Positions 8,914-15,970 of a stretch of 64,000 nucleotides of DNA are shown in pieces; within the stretch, counting starts at the first letter, position 1; the number at the start of each line of letters is the position of its first letter. The stretch covers positions 434,001 through 498,000 of the forward strand of contig NZ_JARUBE010000003.1 of NCBI RefSeq assembly GCF_029626035.1, in the 5' to 3' direction. The position numbers and the translations under genes were made by a program. The notes beneath the pieces were generated by a model. That model was given only the letters and a program-made list of their open reading frames with translations. It searched no databases and was not told where the DNA came from. The stretch comes from Micromonospora sp. WMMD980 (GTDB taxonomy: Bacteria > Actinomycetota > Actinomycetes > Mycobacteriales > Micromonosporaceae).

Positions 8914-9141
8914 ATGTCCAGCCGTCCTCGTCGACGCCGCCGGCTCTTCCTGTGGTGGCCCCGAAAGCGGTACCCGACGCGGTCAGCCAAGGGCAATGTC
9001 CCACCGGGTGCGTGCCCGGCGGTCCCGCGGTCGGCGCGATGGTCGGTCGAGCAGGCACGGGAGTCGTCCGCAGCGGCGCCTACCCCGCCGATCACGCGAG
9101 TCCAGATCTACCGGGACGGCGCCGGGCGGTGGCCGCGGTGA
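8914..9141 (+). CDS. small basic protein, first gene of overlapping AICE operon
   Basis: 75 aa, MSSRPRRRRRLFLWWPRKRY, very basic at the N-terminus with no known domain. GGAGGT (8905-8910) precedes ATG 8914 and the stop overlaps the GTG of the next gene by four bases (GTGA). It is accepted because of the ribosome-binding site and the coupling; the sequence itself is low-complexity and could be untranslated leader. Confidence 0.45.
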   Translation: MSSRPRRRRRLFLWWPRKRYPTRSAKGNVPPGACPAVPRSARWSVEQARESSAAAPTPPITRVQIYRDGAGRWPR

Positions 9142-9470
9142 CGCCGACGGGCAAGTGTGGCGACGTGACGAACCATCCGGACTGGTGTGCCCCCGATCGC
9201 TGCGGTCACCTTGTGCCACCGCTGATGACGGAGATGACTCGCCACCATCGCGGTCCGATGCACCGGATCGGCAACGCTCGCGCGGGCGGCATGGTGGTTG
9301 CGTACCTCATCGGCGTCGACGCTCGGACACCCCTGATCGCGGTGCACGCGACGTGTCGGGCCGGTATCGGCTGGGCTGAGCTGTCCCTGACACAGGCCGT
9401 TCGACTGATCGAGTGCTTACGCGGCCTGGTGATCGAGGCGGGTGGAGATCCCGGGAGCCACGATGACTGA
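9138..9470 (+). CDS. hypothetical AICE protein with Cys/His motif
   Basis: 110 aa from GTG 9138. The N-terminal segment HPDWCAPDRCGH has a Cys/His spacing suggestive of metal binding, followed by an alpha/beta segment AGGMVVAYLIGVDARTPLI and a helix LTQAVRLIECLRGLV. The next protein (9463-9807) shows a similar layout (CPAWCQGCG, then VRLDRLIYELTYVRL), so the two may be paralogues. Start and stop overlap both neighbours, indicating translational coupling. The function is unknown; this kind of small gene is common beside GntR genes in AICEs. Confidence 0.65.
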   Translation: MTPTGKCGDVTNHPDWCAPDRCGHLVPPLMTEMTRHHRGPMHRIGNARAGGMVVAYLIGVDARTPLIAVHATCRAGIGWAELSLTQAVRLIECLRGLVIEAGGDPGSHDD

Positions 9471-9807
9471 TTCAGAGAGCATGCCGGAGTACGCCCTGGG
9501 GTCGGTGACCGACGTCGTCGGATGCCCCGCGTGGTGCCAAGGGTGCGGGCCGAACGATCCGATGCACCGAGGCTTCCTCGCCACCGTCGGCCAGGAGCGG
9601 ACGGGCTGGGTCAGCGTTCAGATGCTGCTCGACCGGTTCGGGCGACGGGACTTGGCCGTGAAGCTCGACGCCACCCGCGACGGCGCGACGCAACCCGTCC
9701 TGCTCGACCGGGTCCGTCTGGACCGCCTCATCTACGAACTGACCTACGTGCGCCTGGTGATGATGACCAAGGGCCTACATCTGGAAGAGCACGATGAACA
9801 CCCCTGA
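9463..9807 (+). CDS. hypothetical AICE protein, likely paralogue of the preceding gene
   Basis: 114 aa from ATG 9463, inside the ATGACTGA overlap with the previous stop; GGGAG lies 6 bases upstream. A GTG at 9442 would add seven residues. The protein carries a CPAWCQGCG cluster at the N-terminus and ends with a helix-rich RVRLDRLIYELTYVRLVMM segment. It overlaps the following GntR gene. No function is known. Confidence 0.65.
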   Translation: MTDSESMPEYALGSVTDVVGCPAWCQGCGPNDPMHRGFLATVGQERTGWVSVQMLLDRFGRRDLAVKLDATRDGATQPVLLDRVRLDRLIYELTYVRLVMMTKGLHLEEHDEHP

Positions 9808-10762
9808 GCGCCGGCACACAGGCCGGCCTCCCTCCCCAGCCGGGCAACGGACCAAGCGGCGTGCGGCGCCGGTCGCTCCAGTCCCCGAACGCCCGGCCGG
9901 CGGGACCACCTGGCAGACGTTGGAACGTCTAGGGGGTACGGTGGCCGGTGTGCAAGGTCGGGACTGGCGCCCTCGATACCTGCAACTCGCCGAAGAGTTG
10001 CGGGCAAAGATCATGGGCGGAGAACTGGCCCCCGGCACTCTGATGCCGAGCGAGACCGAGCTTGCCGAGTCCTCCGGCCTGTCCCGCACCAGCGTGCGCA
10101 ACGCGATCCGCCAACTCCGCGAGTGGGGCCTGGTCCGCGCCGAGCAGGGACGCGGCACCTATGTGCGGGCACCCCGCCAACGGGTACGCCGACGCAACGC
10201 CGAGCGCTACCAGTGGGAGAAGGACCGGGTCCTGCTCGACGAGGACGAGCGGTTGAAGACCGGCGCCACCGAGCACGACACCGGCCTGACCGTCGACGAC
10301 CTCAAGTTCCACGCCGAGTACACCCGTGTCGAGGCTGATGCGGAGATGGCTGCCGCCTTGCAGGTCGACCCGGGCACAACGCTGCTACGCCGGGTCTACT
10401 GGACTTCCTCCCGGCATGAGAACGCGCCGCTGACCGTGTCGTACTCGTACCTGCCGTACGACCTCGTGGCCACGAACCCGGACCTGCTCGACGAGGGCAA
10501 GGAACCGTGGCCGGGCGGCACCCAGCACCAGCTCCACACCATCGGCATCGAGCTGGACCGGATCGACGACGTGATCCGCGCGCGTCCGCCGTCGCCGGAT
10601 GAGGCCGAACTTCTGGACATCGATCCGGGTGTCTCCGTCCTTACTGTCCGGAAGACCTCGGTCGACACGACCGGCAGGGTCGTCGAGGTCGCCGACGTGG
10701 TGATGCCGGGTGACCGGACTGAGCTTGTCTACTCCCACAAACTCCAGCGGTGGAAAACTTGA
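9794..10762 (+). CDS. GntR-family regulator with UTRA domain
   Basis: 322 aa from ATG 9794, or 270 aa if translation starts at GTG 9950 (VQGRDWRPRYLQLAEEL), where family homology begins. The winged helix is full-length (LAPGTLMPSETELAESSGLS, RTSVRNAIRQLREWGLV, EQGRGTYV), followed by a complete UTRA sensor domain (DPGTTLLRRVYWTS, PLTVSYSYLPYDLV, to the C-terminal DVVMPGDRTELVYS). It therefore senses a small molecule, unlike the truncated GntR at 8105-8590. It overlaps its neighbours at both ends and is cotranscribed with the GT2 gene. Confidence 0.85.
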   Translation: MNTPERRHTGRPPSPAGQRTKRRAAPVAPVPERPAGGTTWQTLERLGGTVAGVQGRDWRPRYLQLAEELRAKIMGGELAPGTLMPSETELAESSGLSRTSVRNAIRQLREWGLVRAEQGRGTYVRAPRQRVRRRNAERYQWEKDRVLLDEDERLKTGATEHDTGLTVDDLKFHAEYTRVEADAEMAAALQVDPGTTLLRRVYWTSSRHENAPLTVSYSYLPYDLVATNPDLLDEGKEPWPGGTQHQLHTIGIELDRIDDVIRARPPSPDEAELLDIDPGVSVLTVRKTSVDTTGRVVEVADVVMPGDRTELVYSHKLQRWKT

Positions 10763-11526
10763 CGCAGCTCGTCTCGGTCGTCACCCCGGTCCACGCGCCC
10801 AGCATCGAGCACCTTGCCGGCGCCTACGAGTCGTTGGCTAAGCAGGAGATGCCCACCGGGTGGGACTGGCAATGGCTCGTCCAGGAGGATGGGCAGACCG
10901 GCGCCCTGGCCGACGCGCTGCCCGACGATCCCCGGATCAGTCTCGGCACCGGTCGCACTGGTGGTCCTGGCGTCGCCCGTACCCTCGCCCTTTCTCGGGT
11001 CTCCGGTGAGCTCATCAAGGTCTTGGATGCTGACGACCAGTTGACCCCCGGCGCGCTCGCCCGGGACATCGCCGCGTTCGACGCGCACCCGCAGATCGGC
11101 TGGACCACCTCGCGGGTCCTCGATCTGCTACCCGACGGGTCAACCGCCGGCTGGGACAAGGATCCAGCCGGCGGGGTCGTCGACCGCGGTGCGGTCCTGT
11201 CCTTTTGGCAAGCCAACGGGTACCGGGCATCGGTGCACCCCGCGACTCTTTGCCTGCGGCGGGATCTCGTCTTCGCCCTGGGCGGCTGGATGGCACTTCC
11301 CGCCTCCGAGGACACGGGCCTGCTGCTCGCCGCCAACGCCGTCAGCGCCGGCTACTTCACTCGGGAGTACGGGCTGCTCTACCGCAAGTGGCCCGGACAG
11401 GTCACCAGCCAGGCCGCACACCGGGAACCGGCCGAGTATCAGGCCCGAATGCGGATCATCGAGGCCAGAGCCAACGCCCTGGCCTCGATGCTGCCGAACG
11501 GTTTACCGCTCACTCCTCTGGCGTAG
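10750..11526 (+). CDS. family-2 glycosyltransferase-like protein
   Basis: 258 aa from GTG 10750, overlapping the GntR stop by 13 bases. The GT-A fold hallmarks are present: VSVVTPVHAP at the N-terminus, then GELIKVLDADDQLTPGAL with the metal-binding D-x-D type LDADD, and ASEDTGLLLAANAVSAGY in the acceptor region. There is no membrane segment. Transfer of a sugar from a nucleotide donor is expected; acceptor unknown. GT2 genes recur beside GntR genes in actinomycete elements, but their role there is not established as far as I know. Confidence 0.8.
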   Translation: MENLTQLVSVVTPVHAPSIEHLAGAYESLAKQEMPTGWDWQWLVQEDGQTGALADALPDDPRISLGTGRTGGPGVARTLALSRVSGELIKVLDADDQLTPGALARDIAAFDAHPQIGWTTSRVLDLLPDGSTAGWDKDPAGGVVDRGAVLSFWQANGYRASVHPATLCLRRDLVFALGGWMALPASEDTGLLLAANAVSAGYFTREYGLLYRKWPGQVTSQAAHREPAEYQARMRIIEARANALASMLPNGLPLTPLA

Positions 11527-11959
11527 CCTCGTGCCCCGGCATGCCGTGGGTGCGACGCCGCTCCTTCATCTCCGCTTCGTAGATGTGCCGCCGGCCGCCG
11601 GCTAGCTCCTCCCTAGCGTCCCGCTCTATCTCCTGGAACGCGGCGAAGTAGCCGTCGTCGAACTCCTCCATGATCTCGAACGTCCAGCGCCCAGGAAGCA
11701 GGTTGCGCCCCAACAGTTCGCGTTCTACACGTTCAGCGACCTCGTTGTGCCCTGCCCTGCGCATTAGCTCGACCACTCGATCAAGAGTCAAGTCGGCACC
11801 GCCAACCAACTGATGGGCGGAGTAGAGGTGGCCTCGCACGCGGTGCACGGTCTCCAACGCTTTGCTCAACTCACCCAGGGCCTCAACGGTGATGTTGTCG
11901 AGGCCGTCTGGGCGTCGATGGTCTTCGCGGACCGCCTGTTGCAACTCCTTATCTGACAT
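11510..11959 (-). CDS. hypothetical helical protein
   Basis: 149 aa from ATG 11959 (MSDKELQQAVREDHRRPDGL); a TTG three codons earlier is an alternative. The sequence is almost entirely amphipathic helix with many charged residues and no known motif (LGELSKALETVHRVRGHLYS, AFQEIERDAREELAGGRRH). It is convergent with the GT2 gene, the two 3' ends overlapping by 17 bp. It may be cotranscribed with the small membrane peptide gene 75 bp upstream. Confidence 0.65.
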   Translation of the reverse strand: MSDKELQQAVREDHRRPDGLDNITVEALGELSKALETVHRVRGHLYSAHQLVGGADLTLDRVVELMRRAGHNEVAERVERELLGRNLLPGRWTFEIMEEFDDGYFAAFQEIERDAREELAGGRRHIYEAEMKERRRTHGMPGHEATPEE

Positions 11960-12034
11960 GTTCGCCAACTACCCTGCGAGGCGGCCGCATCACTTCCCCT
12001 CGCGGGGTGATCAAGCTGGCGAGCAACGCTGGCG

Positions 12035-12145
12035 CTAAGCCAGCAAGGGAAGACAGCCGCCCCCGCCGATGATGACCAAGATCAGGATGATGACCCGGTC
12101 GAGGATCGGTCCCGGCATCTTGATAGTGAAGTTGAACTCGAACAT
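12035..12145 (-). CDS. 36-aa single-TM peptide
   Basis: A short reading frame MFEFNFTIKMPGPILDRV followed by a hydrophobic stretch IILILVIIGGGG and ending CLPLLA. GGGAGG lies 5 bases upstream of the ATG, the strongest ribosome-binding site nearby. A small hairpin (GCTGGC 12028-12033 / GCCAGC 12039-12044) overlaps the stop. Could be a toxin-like or regulatory membrane peptide of the element; no homologue is recalled. Confidence 0.5.
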   Translation of the reverse strand: MFEFNFTIKMPGPILDRVIILILVIIGGGGCLPLLA

Positions 12146-12286
12146 GTTCGCCTCCCTCGATGTTTGATGCTTCTCAAGAAAGACAGTATTGACTGGGTCA
12201 AGTCCTTGCGGCTCCGGCTATTGCTGCTGATTTTAAGTATTTGCTCTGCCGTTCTTCGGTGATACGGTCGTTTCAATGTTGCGTCA

Positions 12287-12314
12287 TTCATAACGACATG
12301 CATGTCGTTATGAA
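12287..12314. repeat. 28-bp perfect palindrome
   Basis: Bases 12287-12300 (TTCATAACGACATG) are exactly reverse-complemented by 12301-12314, giving a perfect 28-bp palindrome with no spacer, in an AT-rich stretch without genes (12146-12604). Candidate regulatory site, single-strand origin or transfer locus of the element. Nothing else in this stretch could be identified. Confidence 0.7.
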
Positions 12315-12604
12315 TCAGCGTTTTCCCAGCTCACAGTCATCTTCGTCTGACATCTGGGCTGCGGTTGCGGGGACTAATCGGACCGATGGTCGAAAGCGCT
12401 CAAATTCCTAGCTGTGTGTCAATCAGGACGCGTTTCGGCTAATTCGTGTTCCCCGTCACATTGTTCGTCGCGAGCAATTTTCGTACGCCCGACCTCTTGG
12501 TGCGGGTTGTGATCAAACTGGGGAAGCCGCGCGCCTTGGTCGCCCGAGTTCATGATCAGCTCGCCGCGGAGCCTGGGAGCCTGAGTCGATGTGCCTCAGC
12601 GCAG

Positions 12605-12668
12605 CTTGTTGACTTGTCTGCCAAGTGCCGTCTACCTTGGACCGCAACTTGGCAGACAAGTTAACAAG
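12605..12668. promoter_or_regulatory. operator-promoter of the AICE transfer/replication operon
   Basis: Two 22-bp arms (12605-12626 and 12647-12668) are inverted copies with one mismatch; each contains the word ACTTGTCTGCCAAGT or its complement. A promoter fits between them: TTGACT at 12609-12614 and TACCTT at 12633-12638 with 18-bp spacing, so the left arm covers the -35 and the right arm the start point. The same word occurs before the GntR gene at 8590, implying shared repression. Confidence 0.68.
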
Positions 12669-12681
12669 TGGAGGGTGAGCG

Positions 12682-13077
12682 ATGGCTCTGCGAGGCGGAA
12701 CCCGGTTCGCTGTGCGGTTCGAGGACGTGTTCCCGGCGGGGTGCGCGTTGGTGCCCGAGTCGATGGGTGAGGTCGAGGACTACGACGAGAAGACGGGCCG
12801 GCGTAGCCCGGCGAAGGACAAGCTGACCGGCCAGCGGGTGTGGCAGGTGCGGGTGATGGACCTCGACCCCGAGCTGGGGAAGCGGTCGCGGGAGACGACG
12901 GTGAAGATCTCGGCCGACTACCAGCCGGTACCGCCGACGGGTGCGCCGTTCGAGGCGGTGGAGTTCGACGGGATGACGGTCACGCCGTACGTGAGCAACA
13001 ACAACCGGATGGCGTACTCGCTGCGCGCGACCGGACTGCGGGCGCCGGCGGGCGTGACCAAGAAGGCGGCGGCGTAG
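12682..13077 (+). CDS. conserved AICE protein preceding the translocase operon
   Basis: 131 aa; GGAGGG lies before ATG 12682. Beta-rich sequence with WQVRVMDLDPELGKRSRETT and APFEAVEFDGMTVTPYV, compact and without membrane segments. It is the first gene after the palindromic operator and so the first target of regulation. Genes in this position are conserved among actinomycete elements, but I cannot name its activity. A role as transfer accessory or DNA-binding protein is possible. Confidence 0.7.
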   Translation: MALRGGTRFAVRFEDVFPAGCALVPESMGEVEDYDEKTGRRSPAKDKLTGQRVWQVRVMDLDPELGKRSRETTVKISADYQPVPPTGAPFEAVEFDGMTVTPYVSNNNRMAYSLRATGLRAPAGVTKKAAA

Positions 13078-13168
13078 CCGTATCTGGTGGGGCGGGGCTG
13101 TCAGGTCTTGGCGGACGGCAGCCCCGCCCTCTGTCTCTTTCCCCTGCTCTGTCGAGAGAGGTAGTGAC

Positions 13169-13351
13169 GTGTCCAAGGGTATGCGTCCGGCTGGCCGCGG
13201 CTGGCCTCGGTGTGGCGTGTGTCAGTCGCGGTTCGATCCGGCGACTGGTGCCGACGGTCGATGTGAGGGTTGCGTGGGGCAGCTCGTGCTTCCGTTTCCT
13301 CCGGTCCGGGATGCGTCGGGCCGGTTCGTGTCGCTGCGGGGTGCCAAGTGA
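13169..13351 (+). CDS. small zinc-ribbon-like protein
   Basis: 60 aa from GTG 13169 (GAGAGG upstream). The sequence has PRCGVCQSRFDP and GRCEGCVGQL, two CxxC-type pairs spaced as in a zinc ribbon. Its stop overlaps the start of the FtsK-like gene (GTGA), so the two are coupled. Probably a small DNA- or protein-binding accessory of transfer. Confidence 0.6.
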   Translation: MSKGMRPAGRGWPRCGVCQSRFDPATGADGRCEGCVGQLVLPFPPVRDASGRFVSLRGAK

Positions 13352-14961
13352 TCGGGCGGCCTCGCGGTGAGGTGGTGACGACCTCGGCCGGTGACCTGAT
13401 GGTGTTCCGTCCGAGGCGGTTCGAGCTGCCGATGTGGGCAGTGGTGCTCGGCCTGGTGCTGCGCTGGTCGGGCCGGGTGCTGTGGTGGAGCCTGCGTCAT
13501 CCGGTGGCTACCGGCGCGGTGGTGCTGACGCTGTGGCTGTACGTCGAGTTCGACTGGCCGGGCCTGGTGGTCCCACTGGTGGTGGTGTCGGCGGTGTCGG
13601 CGGTGTGGCGTTGGCGGGATGAGTCGTCGTGGTGGGCGTGGCTGGCGGGTCCGCTGCTGGGTTCGTTCCGGCGGGTGTTCGTCTACCGGCGGGTGTGGCG
13701 TGAGGCCATGACGTTGTGCGGGCTCGCGGAGACGTTCGACCGTCGACACGTTCTCCCTGAGCTGCTGCGGGTCCGTTCGGATCAGGCGCTCGACGTGCTG
13801 ACGGTGCGGATGGTCCGGGGGCAGACGCCGGAGCAGTTCCAGCGGGTGAGCGCGAACCTGGCGTACGCCTTCGGCCGGCGGCACGCCCGGGTCTACGCGG
13901 AACGTCCCGGTGATCCGCCGACCCGTGCCGGTCGATGGGGCTGGGTGCTGCGGCTGGTGGATCGGGCGCGGTATCGGGACCGGCCGACGGTGGTCTACGT
14001 GGCGTTGGTGCGTACCGATGCGTTGCGCACGGTGGTGCCGCCGTTCCCGGTGCCGTCGGTGCCGGACTTCACCGCGCTGCCGTTGGCCCGGCGGGAGGAC
14101 CTGCGTCCCTGGTCGCTGCATCTGCTCGCGACGCACGTCCTGGTGGGCGGCGCCACCCGGTCGGGGAAGGGCTCGGTGCTGTGGTCGCTGGTCCGGGTCC
14201 TCGGCAGCGGCGTCGCGTCCGGGCTGGTGCGGCTGTGGGTGGTCGACCCGAAGGGCGGGATGGAGTTCGCGCTCGGCCGGCCGATGTTCGCCCGGTTCGC
14301 GTGCAAGTCGTTCGAGGCGATGGCGGACCTGCTCGACGAGGCCGTGACGGTGCTGCGGGAGCGTCAGACCCGGTTGGCGGGAACGGTGCGGGTGCACACG
14401 CCGACCGAGGCTGACCCCCTGGTCGTGGTCGTCGTCGACGAGATGGCGGCGCTGACCGCGTACTTGCAGGATGTCGAGCTGCGTAAGCGCATCGCGTCGT
14501 CGCTGGGGCTGCTGCTGTCGCAGGGTGCCGGCGTCGGCGTGCTGGTGGTGGCCGCGTTGCAGGACCCGCGTAAGGAGGTGCTGCCGTTCCGGGACCTGTT
14601 CCCGACCCGCATCGCGCTCGGCCTGACCGAGGCGTCACAGGTCGACATGGTCCTCGGCGACGGTGCCCGCAACCGGGGCGCGCTCGCCGACCAGATGCCC
14701 CGGTGGGCCAAGGGCCTCGGGTACGTGATCCTCGACGGCACCCCTGACCCGATGCGGGTGCGGTTCTCGTACGTCAGCGACGACGACATCCGCGACATGG
14801 CCCAGCGGTTCCCGGCGCCGGCTGACGCCTCGGACATCCTCGCCCAGGTCGGCCGGGAAACCGCCACCGAACCGGTGCGCCTTCCGTTGCCCCGCAAGCC
14901 CTCCGGGCGGCTGCTGCCCGACGCGCTGCGCAACCTGCTCGACTCCGACGGCGAGGGGTGA
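13348..14961 (+). CDS. FtsK/SpoIIIE-type DNA translocase (TraB/TraSA-like)
   Basis: 537 aa from GTG 13348. Two hydrophobic segments lie near the N-terminus (about residues 30-80), followed by a linker and an FtsK motor. The Walker A motif GGATRSGKGS is at 267-276, Walker B ends at D364-E365 (VVVVVDEMAAL), and VVAALQDPRK and PTRIALGLTEASQVDMVLG are sensor regions. These are features of the single protein that moves double-stranded plasmid DNA between mycelial cells in Streptomyces-type conjugation. It sits between the transfer operator and Rep, the usual AICE order. Confidence 0.9.
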   Translation: MIGRPRGEVVTTSAGDLMVFRPRRFELPMWAVVLGLVLRWSGRVLWWSLRHPVATGAVVLTLWLYVEFDWPGLVVPLVVVSAVSAVWRWRDESSWWAWLAGPLLGSFRRVFVYRRVWREAMTLCGLAETFDRRHVLPELLRVRSDQALDVLTVRMVRGQTPEQFQRVSANLAYAFGRRHARVYAERPGDPPTRAGRWGWVLRLVDRARYRDRPTVVYVALVRTDALRTVVPPFPVPSVPDFTALPLARREDLRPWSLHLLATHVLVGGATRSGKGSVLWSLVRVLGSGVASGLVRLWVVDPKGGMEFALGRPMFARFACKSFEAMADLLDEAVTVLRERQTRLAGTVRVHTPTEADPLVVVVVDEMAALTAYLQDVELRKRIASSLGLLLSQGAGVGVLVVAALQDPRKEVLPFRDLFPTRIALGLTEASQVDMVLGDGARNRGALADQMPRWAKGLGYVILDGTPDPMRVRFSYVSDDDIRDMAQRFPAPADASDILAQVGRETATEPVRLPLPRKPSGRLLPDALRNLLDSDGEG

Positions 14962-14967
14962 GCCGCG

Positions 14968-15222
14968 GTGACCACCCCTGCGAACGGTCGCCGGTTCTAC
15001 CGGCTGCGCACCCCCGAACCGGTCACCGCCGTGTCCGTCCGCGTCGACCCGCAACGGCCCGACCCGTACCCGGTGTATCTCGCGGTCGGTGCGGGCCGGC
15101 GACGGATGTCGCTGACCCCCAACGAGGCGTGGGCGCTGTGGCGCTGCCTCTCCGAAGCCGTCGCCACGCTCGGCGCCCCGCCCGACTACATCCGCACCGA
15201 CATCCGACCGGCCAGGAGGTAA
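14968..15222 (+). CDS. small hypothetical AICE protein
   Basis: 84 aa from GTG 14968, 6 bp after the translocase stop. VTAVSVRVDPQRPDPYPVYL and a helix LTPNEAWALWRCLSEAVATL give an alpha/beta profile. It has no known motif. Tight spacing on both sides makes it part of the transfer operon. Confidence 0.65.
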   Translation: MTTPANGRRFYRLRTPEPVTAVSVRVDPQRPDPYPVYLAVGAGRRRMSLTPNEAWALWRCLSEAVATLGAPPDYIRTDIRPARR

Positions 15223-15227
15223 CCGCG

Positions 15228-15419
15228 ATGACCACCCTCACCCGCATCGTCAACCGACTCCGCCGCCCGCTGCGCATCCGCCTCGTCGGCCCGGCCGACC
15301 AGACCGCCGCCGCCCTGCACGGCCTGGCGCACATGGTCAACCGCCGCCCCGACATGGCCGACCGGCGCATCCGCATCGACCTGACCATCCGCGAGAAGCC
15401 GTTGCAGGAGTGGCGATGA
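15228..15419 (+). CDS. small hypothetical AICE protein
   Basis: 63 aa from ATG 15228 with a strong AGGAGGT at 15214-15220. MTTLTRIVNRLRRPLRIRLV is basic and amphipathic, then ALHGLAHMVNRRPDMADRR. The stop overlaps the next start (ATGA). Function unknown; its conserved position suggests a transfer accessory. Confidence 0.65.
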   Translation: MTTLTRIVNRLRRPLRIRLVGPADQTAAALHGLAHMVNRRPDMADRRIRIDLTIREKPLQEWR

Positions 15420-15970
15420 CCGAGCGCACCGAATCGGCCGTACGCCTGGTGATCCTGCTCGCCATCGCCGCCATCGCCGCCATGGCCGGCGCCGCCGCCT
15501 TCACCCACGTCCACGACCTCTCCGTCGCCCACGGCCAACCGAACTGGATCGGCTGGGCCAACGCCGTAGCGGTCGAGCTGATGACGATCTACCTCGGCCT
15601 GGAACTACGCGCCCGCCGTCGTGCGGGTCGACCGGTCGGCCTGGTGGGCTCGCTGCTGGTGGCGTTCGCGTTGCTGTCCCTCGCGGCCCAGGTCGCGGAA
15701 GCCCATCCGTCGGTGGGGGGCTGGGTCGTGGCGGCGGTGCCTTCGCTGGCGTTCCTCGCCCTGGTCAAAGTCGTCCTGTCCAACGCCCCGGTCACGCCGC
15801 CGGCTGTCGAGCCGGACCAGCCCGACGCGTACCGGTACGAAGAGCCGGCGGACGCCACCGAGGTCGAGCCGGTCCGCCCGACCGTGCCGCCGCCGCCCAT
15901 CGTCCCGGCGGCACTGCCTCCGCGCGCTGTCCAGACCAACCGGCCGCACGTCGTTGGGATCATCCGATGA
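15416..15970 (+). CDS. DUF2637 membrane protein (SpdB-like)
   Basis: 184 aa from ATG 15416, overlapping the previous stop; GTG 15410 is an alternative. Four hydrophobic segments are visible (LVILLAIAAIAAMAGAAAF, AVAVELMTIYLGLEL, GSLLVAFALLSLAAQVA, AAVPSLAFLALVKVVL), then a Pro-rich cytoplasmic tail. Proteins of this type accompany FtsK-like translocases in actinomycete plasmids and are thought to help spread DNA within the recipient mycelium. It overlaps the Rep gene by four bases. Confidence 0.8.
   Translation: MTERTESAVRLVILLAIAAIAAMAGAAAFTHVHDLSVAHGQPNWIGWANAVAVELMTIYLGLELRARRRAGRPVGLVGSLLVAFALLSLAAQVAEAHPSVGGWVVAAVPSLAFLALVKVVLSNAPVTPPAVEPDQPDAYRYEEPADATEVEPVRPTVPPPPIVPAALPPRAVQTNRPHVVGIIR

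Noticed and set aside
12446..12664. 72-aa frame starting MFPVTLFVASNF
   Set aside because: No ribosome-binding site, no recognisable feature, and it ends inside the operator-promoter region of the transfer operon.
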